Of a DNA stretch of 33,693 nucleotides, positions 9,024 to 20,706 are shown in pieces. The position numbers and the translations under genes are program-made. Source of the stretch: Pelargonium cotyledonis (lineage: Eukaryota; Streptophyta; Magnoliopsida; Geraniales; Geraniaceae); the NCBI GenBank assembly GCA_036897625.1, contig JAYMTA010000246.1, forward strand, positions 1 to 33,693. Direction: 5' to 3'. Under the pieces are notes generated by a model that searched no databases, was not told where the DNA came from, and worked only from the letters and a program-made list of their open reading frames with translations. Each line of letters starts with the position of its first letter. Position 1 is the stretch's first letter.

Positions 9024-12000
9024 CATGTGTGTGTGTGTTTATGTATGAGCATTTGTATGGTAACGTGAAATTTTGCGTTTCTGAAGTGCTTTATTGAATC
9101 CTAGGTTCGTGCTTCTACGGATGGTTCGAGCACGAGCTCGAGTTCCTCCATTGTCGGAGACCTTTTGGACTACCTCAACGAGTCGTGGACTCAGTTCCAT
9201 GCTACAGGTGTGTGTGTGTGATGTGTGAAAAAAACATTGAGTTTTGTGTTGTCTTTATGAGAAGATCCATGGCCTTTCAGTTGGTATGTATGTAAAGATT
9301 TGGTTATTTGCAGCTGAAGCAAAGCGGCAGCTAATTGATGCTGGTTTCGAATTGTTGAAAGAAAATGATGAATGGGACTTGAAGCCTGGTGGAAGATACT
9401 TCTTTACCCGTAATATGTCTTGTTTGGTTGCTTTTGCAGTTGGGGAAGAGTGAGTGTAAATAGCTATTTTTTAAAATATTTAATTACATTGATGAGTAAT
9501 GTATTTATTCGAAGAGCTTTGATCGTTGAAAATTAAAGCTGAAATTCATTGGAAATTTTATGTCTTGGAACTGGCATTGTAGCAATCCTATATCATGCAC
9601 ATGACGAGGGATTTTAGCTTCCTAGAAACAAAGCCAGTTATGTTTACCTGCAATGAATGGTTATTGGTGTATGCATTCATTTTTTAACGTGGTTTTTCAT
9701 TTTCTTGTTTTAGTTAAGACTTGTATTGGTTGCTGCTTTGTTATCATTCTATGTGAACATTAGTTCTAGCTGACTGCAGTCCTAGGTTTGATCATTCATT
9801 CTCCTAGAGTTCTACATTGATTTGCGGCCTTGCGGGCACCTTTTAATTCGACCCTTGTCTTAGTTTTGCAGGTACAGCGTTGGTAATGGTTTTCATGTGA
9901 TTGCTGCACACACAGACAGCCCCTGTTTGAAATTAAAACCCAAATCTGCATCGTCCAAATCTGGTTATCTCATGGTCAATGTGCAGACCTATGGAGGTGG
10001 TTTATGGCATACTTGGTTTGATAGAGACTTAACTGTTGCCGGGAGGGTCATAGTGAGGGGCAGTGATGGATCCTTTTTGCACAAGCTTGTGAAAGTGAAA
10101 AGACCTCTGCTACGAATACCAACCCTGGCCATTCATCTTGACAAGTACCCCACATCTTACTTATGACTCCCTTTTGTTCTTTTTGTTGTCTGCTGATTCA
10201 TATAGTTTATGCACATATTTAATGATTGTTTGGTAGAGAATGTATTAAATGCATATTGATGATGATGTGAATGAATTGCATCTACATAAACTGAAGAAAC
10301 TCTTAGATTAGGACCATGAAACTGAAGGGTGCGGCTTGAAAATACTTTGTTTTTATAAAATTATTTTATAGATAATCTATGGCAACTTGTGTCAACCAAA
10401 ACAAATCTCCAAAAATATGATAGAAGGTTCTTATAAATCATTTAAATATTAACATCCATGCAAAAATGAGGTTGACGCTCCTGTTTGACCAAGGGTAATA
10501 GAATGAGTCCACATTGTAGTCTTTGAAAGCAGTTTCCCTTTGTTTTATTTATGCGACAGACTGTTATAAATCTGCACAAAACTGGAATTGCTGATCTTAC
10601 TTTTGCTTTCTGTTTTGTTGTTCAGCACAGTGAACAAGAATGGGTTCAAACCAAATCTGGAGACTCACCTCATTCCGCTACTTGCTACAAAAATAGAGGA
10701 AACATCCAAGGAGTCAAAAGAGTCTCCTTCAAAGGCTGTTCATCACCCACTGCTTATGCAGGTATCTCGTGGTTTTTCTGCAGATGTCCAAGGAGAAATC
10801 TTATGATTATTTTAAGCAAGCAGTGTAGGCATACTTACTGAAGACATAACAATGATTGCCTTGTGGTTATATGAATTCTTCTATTATGTATTTGTAATAC
10901 GAAAATAAAGTGTACATTTTATTAATACAAGGATGAAACCATGTACTATGCTAAACTTGAAAGCATTTTCATACAATGAATACTATAAGGAAAAAAAAGC
11001 ACTTCCAACAGAAAATGATAAAGAACAGGCTATGCCAAAATGTTGTTTCGTACCCACCAAATATTTTTTTTCTCGTATAACATGAGTATTATTTATGATT
11101 GACTGGTGTCTGATTTTTATGTCAAATTGTTCACGGATTTGTGGGTCTGAAGTGTCAGTAAGATACCTTGTGCTCAATGGGAACATTTCGTTTTGCTGTG
11201 GGCAACAGGTGTTATGTTTCTTTTTCTATTCCATTTTCTACTGCTTTCCATGATTCTATCTGTCGCATGATTGCTTACAGTAATGCACACTTGACTCTAT
11301 TATAACATCTTTCTTGATCCTCAGGTTTTGTCAGATGAGCTGAGTTGTTGCATTGATGACATAGTGAGTCTTGAGTTGAATCTATGTGATATCCAACCTA
11401 GCTGTCTGGGTGGTGCAAATGATGAATTTATTTTTTCTGGGAGACTAGATAATCTTGCTTCAAGTTATTGTGCATTAAGGGCTCTTATTGACTCATGCAA
11501 TTCTCCCAATGATTTAGCGGATGAACATGCCATTCGTATGGTTGCCTTATTTGATAATGAAGAGGTAATTTCTTACTGGACAACTTGTAGAGTGGAGCTT
11601 CATGCGAAGTCTCGTGAATCAGAATATAGTTCTTTGCCTCTTATAAATTTGAATACCCATGTATGAGATGTGCTATGTATGAAAATTTATGTAAAATTAT
11701 CTGATTCGTATGAGCTATTTCCATAAGAATTAACCTTATTATTAGTGAAATTAAGGGGATGCAAAGAATGAGGTTCATCTCGGGAGCATTCTATGTTAGC
11801 ATTATGCTATTAATTTTTAGAGGTATGAGGAGTTGATTTGCTAACGGGTACCATGTTAATTGTTCCAAAGAGGGTTGTTATTGTTATATGTCTAACAATG
11901 TTCTTGTACTAGTCATAGGTTCAACCAGTCATATTCGTTTATTATTCTTGTCCCATTCACTTCGGTTAATAATCTTGCTTTCTACCTACCCCATGAGTTC

Positions 12001-14065
12001 ACAAATGTTATTTCTAACTGATCTTGTTTAGGTTGGTTCAGATTCCGTTCAGGGGGCTGGTGCACCGACCATGTTTCAAGCTATGAAACGCATAGTTAGT
12101 TGTCTGTCTCGTGAGTATGTTGGTGAAGGCGCTTTTGAACGAGCAATTCGGCGATCATTTCTTGGTACGATTCTGTCGGCACCTTTTGAGTTTGTATTAC
12201 TGAGATGGCACATGTCATTTATAATGTATTGACTAGGAAATATTATTTGAGAATTGAGATTATATTTTTCTGCCAATGTCAAGAAAATTAGTGACGAACT
12301 GACAATGCTCTTAATTAGAGGAGAGAGTGAGTAAGCACAGGTCTTATGAGACATTAGTTGGGCAGTATATGAAATAATCTAAAGCTAACTGAAGAACGAG
12401 AGAATTTTCATTGGAAAGATTGCAGCATTTGCAATATGACTGAGTGAGTAAATTCTTAATCATCACTGCATTGATTATTCCTTAATGTCTGTTTTGGCAC
12501 ATAGCAAAGGTACAGTTTGACAAGGTGGAATAAGTAAAAATTGAAGCTCATTGTTATGTATTCTTTTATTTTTTTCACTTTAACACAATGTTTTTCAGTT
12601 TGAATTTAAGTTAAATTTGACTGAAATTCCTCATGTTCCTTATTGAGGGTGTTCTCTTAATAACAGTGTCGGCAGACATGGCTCATGGAGTTCATCCAAA
12701 TTTCTCGGATAAACATGAAGAACACCATCGTCCAGAAATGCACAAGGGGCTTGTTATTAAGCACAATGCAAACCAGCGCTACGCTACAAGTGGAATTACA
12801 GCCTTTCTTTTTAAAGAAGTTGGCAAGATCCATAACCTTCCAACTCAGGTAAGCTGCGTACTTTTGATCATTCAAACCATCATGCTAAACTATTATGGAT
12901 GCAAGCACTAGAGAGGGAAATAAGGGTGAAAGTGTAGAAATAAATGTGCCCCTAATTTGTTAAGCTTAGGAAGGTGTGGAAGTTATACTCTGAACCCTCC
13001 ATCTGCCTCGGTGGCCCTATTCAAAAGGTAGGAGGATTGAGAGGGGGACAGAAGTTGGTAACTAAGTTTTTTTAGCTTGTTTTTATTCTACAATTATCCC
13101 ACCTGTCCTCGATAGTTTTTTGGCACAGAATTGAAAAGATAGTTTCATTCACTTTTTAGCTTTAACTCTAACCAAACTCAAAATCAAATAAATTGAAGAT
13201 AAGCCGCCACCACTCCTTCCCTTTCAACTCAACCGAACCCACACAGACCATTAGATAATATAAACCTTCAACATGCAATAATTGTTCATCATCTCAAATA
13301 ATGTGCATTGATATTTCCTCTTGGATAATCGAAATGAATTCTAACCTACTTGCCTATATGGTAGGAATTTGTTGTGAGAAACGATATGGGATGTGGATCC
13401 ACCATAGGTCCCATACTTGCTTCAGGGGTTGGCATCCGTACTGTTGATTGTGGTATTGCTCAACTTTCCATGCACAGGTATAAAGTTTATTAGCTTTCTC
13501 CTTAACATAGCCTCTTTATGCATCTTTCATCTAAACCTCAAGAAGTCCCTGATTTTGAACTCTCCCATTGTCCTTTTTCGAAAATCATCGGGTCAAAACG
13601 ATTCTGATGTGTAGGCCAAAATTTTGTCCAGCCAGAACCCTATCAAAGTTTATTATATGGGAAACTGGTTGAACACGTCCAATTCTGGGATTGAATGGAT
13701 CTGCTTTTCACGTTCATGGACTGACTAGAACTAAAAGCGTCATACCTTTACAAATTATTCGAGCTATGAAGTCAGATTAGTAACTTCTTGTTACTAGTTT
13801 GATTTAGTGATGTTTTGGATTTCTGAAAATCTAATACTACCTCAACTTTGTTTTCGAAGAAAGCTCACTTTCGCCGTTTCAGCTAACTGATATACTGATT
13901 AGGAAGCCATTTCTGCTTTATTATAGCAATTGGTTAATGTTGGTCATTTTCAAGTGCAGTGTGAGAGAAATATGTGGGAAGGAAGATATAAACATAGCTT
14001 ACAAGCATTTCAAGGCATTCTACAAAACTTTCTCAAGCATTGACAGGGAGCTAGATGTGGATTAA
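8790..14065 (+). CDS. DAP2: Aspartyl aminopeptidase (peptidase family M18), probably plastid-targeted
   Basis: Ten exons: 8790-8981, 9105-9207, 9314-9449, 9872-10144, 10626-10761, 11325-11564, 12032-12164, 12667-12848, 13365-13477 and 13960-14065. The total is 1614 nt, 537 aa. The M18 metal and catalytic set is complete: H157 in AAHTDSP, D322 in SGRLDN, E359 and E360 in FDNEEVGS, D408 in ADMAHGVHP and H502 in QLSMHS. The enzyme removes N-terminal Asp or Glu from peptides using two metal ions. The first roughly 95 residues are Ser/Arg-rich and poor in acidic residues, like a transit peptide, and cytosolic DAP lacks this extension. This suggests the Arabidopsis DAP2-type plastid form, so the symbol is by similarity. 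An in-frame ATG at 8811 is an alternative start (530 aa). The exon 1 donor is weak (GTCCTC); an alternative in-frame donor lies at 9060. Confidence 0.93.
8985..9020. repeat. (CT)18 microsatellite at the exon 1 splice donor
   Basis: An uninterrupted CT run of 36 bases begins two bases after the GT of the exon 1 donor at 8982, followed by a short GT tract. It lies in intron 1, or within the coding sequence if the donor at 9060 is used. Confidence 0.95.
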
Positions 14066-14791
14066 TAGTATAGCAAGAGAGATCAAATAGATCCTATTCT
14101 TTTTGTCAGCAAACATTTACATGTCTGGTCCAACAGTTGAGCTTTCTTGATTCTCTCGCTTTAATGCATTTTATAACAATTATGTTGATAGAGGTTCGAG
14201 ACTCAGGACCAGCATTTAATACTCGTTCCCGTCTCAAAACAGAGTATTCTTGTTTTCATTTTGAGAAAATTAAGTATTTACTCTTTTATACTCGTTATTA
14301 TGTGCCCATAGGAATACCAATTTATTACAAACATACAATTAACAATTCATACCTAACTAATTTGTTTAAAAAGAACATACTAATTCCAAATATGTGTTGA
14401 GTTTTTTTTAGTGCTATTTAAATGTAGAGTTGTAACTACTCAAATTGCAATTTTATTACAATAAAATAGTTGAGACACTGCACTTGAGAAATTGTGCGTT
14501 CAAATCTTGCATTCGATTTTGTAATAGCAAATGCCCCAAACTTACCACTAAATATTATAGTTCGAATTTCTTTGATTTGGTAATTGGTGGGTTTTGTAAC
14601 TTTTTATCGACAGAGAGCAGCTATTTGTAATTTGTATCAAGACTATTATGTTCTGATTAAGAACTATTTCTAAACAAACCTTGTTCATAGAGATAAGAAC
14701 TATTTAACAATACTTTAGTAAAAAATAAACTGTAATTAAGAGGAGCAGAAATCAGTATAGACCAAAACAAACGTAATATGGTACATGATAT
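14066..14791. other. 3' flank of the peptidase gene, no further gene seen
   Basis: AT-rich DNA after the peptidase stop codon, presumably containing its 3' UTR. Small open frames at 14137-14400 and 14445-14630 show no domain. Confidence 0.5.
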
Positions 14792-14935
14792 GCTTCTTTT
14801 AAAGGAGAGAGATGCTCAGAGCTTTTCATTGGAATGACTGCCTCTTTTAACGGAGAGAGATGCTCAGAGCTTTTCATTGGAATGACTGCTTCTTTTAACG
14901 GAGCGAGATGCTCAGAGCTTTTCATTGGAATGACT
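14792..14935. repeat. Tandem array, 3 x 48 bp
   Basis: Three directly adjoining copies lie at 14792-14839, 14840-14887 and 14888-14935. Each contains GATGCTCAGAGCTTTTCATT. By eye, copies differ from each other at only one to three positions. The array lies between two convergent genes, about 510 bp beyond the R3H stop codon and about 730 bp beyond the peptidase stop codon. Confidence 0.95.
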
Positions 14936-15447
14936 TCCGATATGGCACCAAGGCTTCAATTACCCAGCTATCACTGGAAACACAGCTACCTGCATATACC
15001 CTTGGTGCTGTAGAGAAAAAAGACAAGGACTATTTATTGTACACCGAGTTGAGAAGTTAAGAGAACATGCATGCATGCTACAAATGGAAAGAGTGTCGGT
15101 GCAGAGGTCATATAGCTGGAGGGTACCTTTATCCAAATCAAGTGTAGACTTTGGCAGCTCTTTGGTAGGTAATTCTGTCCCATTTTTATCTTTCATCATC
15201 AGTAGCAAAATAGAGCTCTTGAAGACCTCGTTTAATTTGCTAACTCAAATGGGTATAGGCACCCATTCTAAACCGAGTGGTGGAATAGATCAATCCGAGG
15301 ATCATGAGAAACACACTCCATTCCAATCCACCTCGGTTCTCTGTGCCTGCACCCATGCCAGTTGATATATGAGGTGCAGCTGTAACAGCACCATAGAGTT
15401 TCAAGCTCGAGTAGCAGCTGGCAGGATGCAGGCATGGCCCAAGCCCC
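14936..15447. other. Probable 3' UTR and flank of the R3H gene
   Basis: This stretch follows the minus-strand R3H stop codon. Open frames on both strands (for example 14960-15208 and 15240-15506) do not match the reconstructed gene or any domain I recognise, and are best read as chance frames in UTR sequence. Confidence 0.5.
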
Positions 15448-18400
15448 TCAACGGGGCCGGGCCAATCCAAAACTTGTATCAGGTTGCTGTTGATGAGACT
15501 GGACAAGGAGCAAAATAAAGATTAGATTGAAAGTCGTGATTTCCAAAATGAGAATTTAACAGCAACGCTAAATATGTACGAATTTGACTATAGGATTAAA
15601 ACAACAGATAATCTAAATGCACTTCATATTGAAATCTATATATAAATAGTTGATGTTTAAAATACAGCCATCATGGAGGCTTCTCCAAAACATGCTCCTT
15701 TTCCTTTTACTCCACAAGACAATAACTGCTGGGGTAAATGGAGTGGATCACGAGGACACAAAACCCATAAGATTTTTCACATATCGAAAGGAACATATTT
15801 AACAAACAATCAAGGGAACTCAGTTCTGTAATAGAAGGGGGGCCCTTAAGAGGAAAGAAAAAGGCATTCAGTTAAATAGTTATTATGCTACAGCTTGTCC
15901 ATGAACAGTAATAGCAAGTTCAGAATTTTTCTTCAAATGACTTGCCTTTCATGAATCTAATCTTGCAATGCTTTTGTGTCTTTTGACATTACTCTTAGCA
16001 AGGCTGAGCAAAACCAACTTAAGCTTCTTACACTTATAATTTTGCCAATAAAATTATTTAGTAGGAAACTTGGAACTATTCTCATAGAAAATGGAGAGAC
16101 AATAGCTATGTTGAAGATGTTGGCAACTTGGCATGCTTATTCGATAAACATATGGGCACTAACAGTCATTTACTTGCTCTCAAGAAAGAGGAGCCTCAAA
16201 ATGATCATACCTGTGAAAATGGTTGGTGCATATGTTCATGAGAATGGATGAACGGCATTCCAGGGTGCTGACAAGGATATTGAGAGGAATGAAGATAAAT
16301 GGCAGATGTCGAGCGTGCACCAACATGATTTGGATTAAACGTTGTCATCATGGTCTCTGGATGACCATACCCAAGTCCTGCAGGGCTTGATGTAGCAGCC
16401 CATTGTGGAGGTAAATGTTGAGGGAGCGGGCGAGATTGATGTTCTGCAGAAAGCTGCGGCCTATGAATGGTTCCAAGTTGGGGAAATTCGGTATTATAGT
16501 TCACAGCAGGAGTATACATAGGCTGCATGGTATATGGTCCTCCATTGAACCCAAACCCGGGATCAAACCTTTGCATATACCTGGAAAACCATAAAACCTT
16601 TAAGGCTATCAAATGGAAGAAAGAAAACGCTCAGCTTTATCTATTCAGTATATCAACCCTACATAATAAAAGTGCTTTTAGGGTGGAACTACAATTGAAT
16701 TTAAATCGGCAAGCGTGATGTACACTCACTTGAGCTAATACAATATTTAATGTTTACTTGTGAATGTATTAGTGTAAAGCAAGAATAAATATGCACAACA
16801 AATGTAAATGGAAGCTCTTGTTTGATCTTATGAGGATAATTTGTGTCATTTCAACTATAAGGGGTAATATTTCAAAATAAAAAAGGTGGATGGAGAGTCA
16901 ACTACAGATCATTACAGTGCAGTGTAAACCTACTATCATCATATCAATGAACCAGTATCCACTAATTGTCTCTAAAATGACAATTACTAGTTGAAAATGA
17001 CAATCTAATATAAGATAGTTATGCCACAAGATAAGAGACTCAACATTATTAGAAGCTAAATACTAAATAAATGGATAAACATGCATACCGGTCATAGCTC
17101 CTGTCGTAATCAGGATCCTTACGCTCAACTTCACGGTCCCTGAAAATAGCCACCCTATTGTTTGGTTTATACCTACCAACCGGCTCCTTCTCCACCCTGT
17201 TTCTAGCAGATCTACTACTACTTGGAGAAGAATCAATCAAACCTCTACCCAAATTTATATCATGAATTACTGGCATAGTCTTCTCTTCCATCTTTGAAAT
17301 CCCCATTGATCCATGATGGGAACTATCCTGCAATCTTGGTTCACTTTCTGGTTTCCCAGCACTTCCACTTGCATTATTAGCATTGAATATCCTTGCACGA
17401 GCTCTGTTATACTCCTCTTTCCTTTCTTCCACGCTTTTGGCACTGTTCGACTTTAAAGAATTTGAATTTCCACCGTTGGCACCTTGTGACCGTTTTTGTG
17501 GCCTCTGTTTGATGGCAACCTTAACAACAACACCCTCTTCCGATGGTAAGTTTACAGGGATGTCTGCCAAGCGAATTGGAGGAAGCCTACACTCAGGAGT
17601 CTTGTGAACAATAATTCTGAAACCAGAACCATCAGGTAGATTATTATCTGAGAGGACCATTGACTGCAAAGAGTAATGTTGCGCCACGCGATGTGCAGCC
17701 AACCGCAGGTATGAAGTAGGAAGCTGCTGAAACTCTAATTGATGTTGTGCAGGGTCACGAATGAACTTTTCAATGTCTTGCTCCATTCTTAGAACTGAAG
17801 AGGAATGCAGATATCAGTATCACATAAAAAGTGGCATTGTACAGCAAACATGCTCTTGTATCATAGCTTCAATACACACATTCCATTTCTAAATATAACA
17901 ATATATTAAATGGTGATATTATAATAATTTCTAATCGTTATAGTTATATAACACAGAAAGAGCTGCCCCAGTTGGATAAGTAGTCTTCTTTAGTTCAAGA
18001 AGTTTATTGGTTATAATAACATCTAATCACGTGCATACAGGTATAGCATGGCTTCACTCCCTCATAATAGAGTAGCATTTGTCTAAACTAATCAACACTA
18101 AAGCAAACATTAATACACAGTATTGGAATTAAGTTTCCTCAGAAATTCTGAGACACGCAAAACAAAATGATGGAGATGGAGGATAAACTGCTATAGTAAA
18201 ATTAGTTAATAAACTCAAGCAACCTTAGATTAGTCCCACCAGTTTCCTTTGCACCACAGTAATCAACTCTAGGACTCCTTCGGTTGCCTGTGTCAGGTCA
18301 CAAACAATGCAACTATTTGTAGCTCTGCGCCATATTCACAAATTCCATTTACTTCAAACCCATATCCTTTTTTTTCATTTATGATTTGTTTGGGAACCAT

Positions 18401-19359
18401 CATTTCATTTGAAATGCTGGATTTGAGCCAAATGAGGTGTTCGGGAACTCCATGAATTTGGATTTGGATTTGAGTGAAATCCATTGGCATTCAAAACATG
18501 CCTTAACCATGAGATTTCAAATGACAGCTCATACCTTTTCATTTGAAATTTTATGGTTTCCCAAACATTATATTTGTATTTGAAATACAACATTTCAAAT
18601 CCAGAATTTCAAATGACGAATTTCAAATCAAATCATGCTCCCAAAAGCAACCTTAGTGTATTGTGGAACCCATTCCTTAAATACTAGATGACACATTGCC
18701 ACAAAAAAAGTCTATCCCAATTTAACTTTACACAAGTTATCCCTATATCCACTCTCTAACAACCAAAAGGTTAAAATTTATTCCTCTAACCCCAGGCACC
18801 ACATAAGTGATAGTAGACAGTTTCTTAAAACACTCATATATCAATCCAGAACTTCCAAAAAGAATTATACAGCGCCAAAAATAGAAATTAGAAAATAAAT
18901 GATTATCTGTACGAACTAGAAGCCAATTCTCCAACAATATCATACAATGGCAGGACACGCAAGCAAACCCATGCAGCTCTAGCATTCTTAGCTTGAACAA
19001 TTTCATGAGCTAGACGAAGAAACTAAAACATACTCAGATACAAATGGAAACATTCACGCATCAAATCCGATCCAAAATAACTTACCGGATAGGCGTTCGC
19101 GCGGGTTCTGGAGAGCCTCGCGAAGGAACTGATCGACCTGACTATACACATCCTCGGAGAGATTGTCAGGCGGGGAGGTCAAAGAAACAGCAGACGCGGA
19201 CGAGGAGGTTGCTGAATTGGAAGCATCGGCAGGCTCTTGGGGCTTATTGAAGTCCTTCTTGGCAGAAGCGGAGGAAAGCATCAGGCGCTTCATGGTCTCG
19301 TCCAAATCGGCGACCTCCCATGACTCGGGGGCTCCGATGGCCTCCCGAGAGCCCTCCAT
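15448..19359 (-). CDS. R3H and SUZ domain RNA-binding protein
   Basis: Four exons in transcript order: 19359-19086, 17794-17089, 16580-16211 and 15498-15448. The total is 1401 nt, 466 aa, with all junctions in frame. Residues 1-91 are a Ser/Ala-rich leader. The R3H domain (about 95-160) carries the R122-x3-H126 signature in LRLAAHRVAQHY. A SUZ domain follows (about 185-230) with SVEERKEEYNRARARIFN. The rest is low-complexity, rich in Pro, Gln, His, Tyr and Met, and ends QQPDTSFGLARPR. That tail is encoded by a 51-nt last exon easily missed by gene finders; I recognise it as typical of this plant family. R3H and SUZ domains bind single-stranded nucleic acids, so a role in mRNA metabolism is likely, but the process is unknown. 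Intron 1 (17795-19085) contains MITE-like sequence. Confidence 0.9.
18386..18646. mobile_element. MITE-like inverted-repeat element in R3H intron 1
   Basis: The left end starts TTTGGGAACCATCATTTCAT, and the right end, reverse-complemented, starts TTTTGGGAGCATGATTTGAT. Both run into CATTTGAAAT...CTGGATTTGA-type sequence. Inside are further inverted copies of the same theme (about 18438-18475 and 18535-18575). A perfect 12-bp direct repeat, AAGCAACCTTAG, at 18217-18228 and 18645-18656 might be the outer footprint. It would enclose 416 bp, so the boundaries are unsure. Superfamily undetermined. Confidence 0.45.
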
Positions 19360-19384
19360 GGACGTGTAGAAAGGGGGCGAATTC

Positions 19385-19584
19385 TAGGGTTTGTGAGGCG
19401 AGAAAACAGGACTCATCAGAGGACGATGCTCGGTTCGAGGAGCGAAAGAGAAACCCTAAATCGCGTGCGGGATTGGAATTTCATGTGCAATTTGGGGGAA
19501 ATTGTTAGGATTAGGGTCAGGTTTAGGGTTTGGGGACGACGAATTTGGGAACGGAGAGAGAGAGACGAAGACGATATAGGGTTT
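19385..19584 (-). promoter_or_regulatory. Cluster of telo-box motifs upstream of the R3H start codon
   Basis: Five AAACCCTA-type (telo-box) motifs, in either orientation, occur within 200 bp: 19385-19392, 19451-19459, 19511-19517 (shorter match), 19523-19531 and 19577-19584. Telo boxes are known elements near transcription starts of plant genes for the translation machinery and other growth-linked genes. Here they lie in the presumed 5' UTR or core promoter of the R3H gene. Confidence 0.6.
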
Positions 19585-19611
19585 GACGAGTGGGCGAGCG
19601 TGTTAAGTTGG

Positions 19612-19663
19612 CACGTGCTGTAAAAAATCTGTCATTCTTATACGTGTAGTGACGTGACGTGCC
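19612..19663. promoter_or_regulatory. ACGT-core (G-box/ABRE-like) cluster
   Basis: A palindromic G-box CACGTG (19612-19617) is followed by TACGTGT (19641-19647) and GACGTGACGTGCC (19651-19663). The cluster lies about 250-305 bp upstream of the R3H start codon. Such motifs are bound by bZIP and bHLH factors; function here is inferred from clustering only. Confidence 0.45.
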
Positions 19664-19794
19664 CCCAAAGGAATGTATATAGTGCCTCCATCGCGTACGT
19701 CTACTCGTTTTCTGAGTTGGAATTGGAATATCCGAATATGTATAGGGAAAAATATGATATCCAATGATAGTGACACTATTGGCAATAAATGTTG

Positions 19795-19890
19795 CGTGAG
19801 TGAGAACGATGTTTGCGTTCGATCCTCGCTCAACACACTTATGAAGAGAGGTGACAACATAAAACAGCTTAAAAGTGTCAACCGCAAGTG
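19795..19890 (+). mobile_element. Truncated SINE of family 1
   Basis: GTTCGATCCTCGCTCAACAC (19817-19836) matches the B box and downstream part of the SINE at 685-867. AGCTTAAAAGTG (19867-19878) also matches that element's 3' part, in the same order. The A-box head is missing and the middle is shortened. I found no target-site duplication. Orientation is plus, opposite to the full copy. Confidence 0.65.
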
Positions 19891-19900
19891 TGCAGTTCCC

Positions 19901-20025
19901 CATGGTATAAACCGATAAAAAAATGATAGGTCCCAAATCCTTAGTTAAATCTTCGTGGGTCCGTTCATAAACCTCATGGTATAAATCGATAAAATGACAT
20001 GTCCCAAATCCTAAGCTCAATCTTT
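19901..20025. repeat. Degenerate direct duplication, about 74-bp spacing
   Basis: CATGGTATAAACCGATAAAA... (from 19901) and CATGGTATAAATCGATAAAA... (from 19975) continue as similar sequence for about 50 bases each, including TCCCAAATCC and a CAATCTT/AAATCTT end. Copies differ by several substitutions and a small indel. Confidence 0.7.
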
Positions 20026-20706
20026 GTAACACACCAACGATATAGGCATTCCGGTTTCATATCAGAGGGCTTAAATTCGAGACCTCTCTAGAGCGTCTTT
20101 AGATGCAGGTTAAGAGAAGAACAAGAGTCCGTTGTAGGAATCATATTTAGATTATTCACAAAGGATTGACGCACTTGGAATTGCAACGGAATTTATGTGA
20201 TGGGAGACGTCATTTTCAATTTGCAATGATTAATATGGGAATCTTTCGGCGTAGAAAAAACCAATAACATTTCCATGTTAAATTTTCTATAATCTGTAGC
20301 TGATTTCTCATACCTAATGTACGACGGAAAGGAAGACGCTCTCTAACTAAACACTATTTTTCTTTTTCTTTTCTTTTAATAGTGATTTTTTTTTATTGTG
20401 AGAGGTAGTGGTCGACATCAATAAGACCATGGAAGAAGAGAGGAAATGACAATTGTAATTTTATTATTTGATATCAATGAAACCCTAATTTTCATTTACC
20501 CTAAAATATGTAATTCTATCAATTTAAAGTTACGTAGTATTGATATTTGAATTATCAAATTTAGACGAGTCTAATCACCTTCACGTTATTTGGGCTCTCT
20601 TTTTAGCCTAAACCCATATTCATCCCAAACCACATCGAAGCCCATTAGTTCGGTCGACTACCAATTTTTAGGCATCCCATAGCTAACAGTTGAATCAATC
20701 GGAGAC
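20026..20706. other. Divergent intergenic region before the NFU gene, no gene seen
   Basis: AT-rich spacer that must hold the NFU promoter. I see no clear TATA box at a good distance from 20707. Confidence 0.5.

Noticed and set aside
14445..14560. Possible B box (GTTCAAATC) suggesting another SINE
   Set aside because: No A box at the correct distance and no target-site duplication found.
20050..20110. TTAAATTCGAGACCTC similar to the SINE family 2 B box
   Set aside because: Similarity is limited to the short motif; no A box or flanking duplication.
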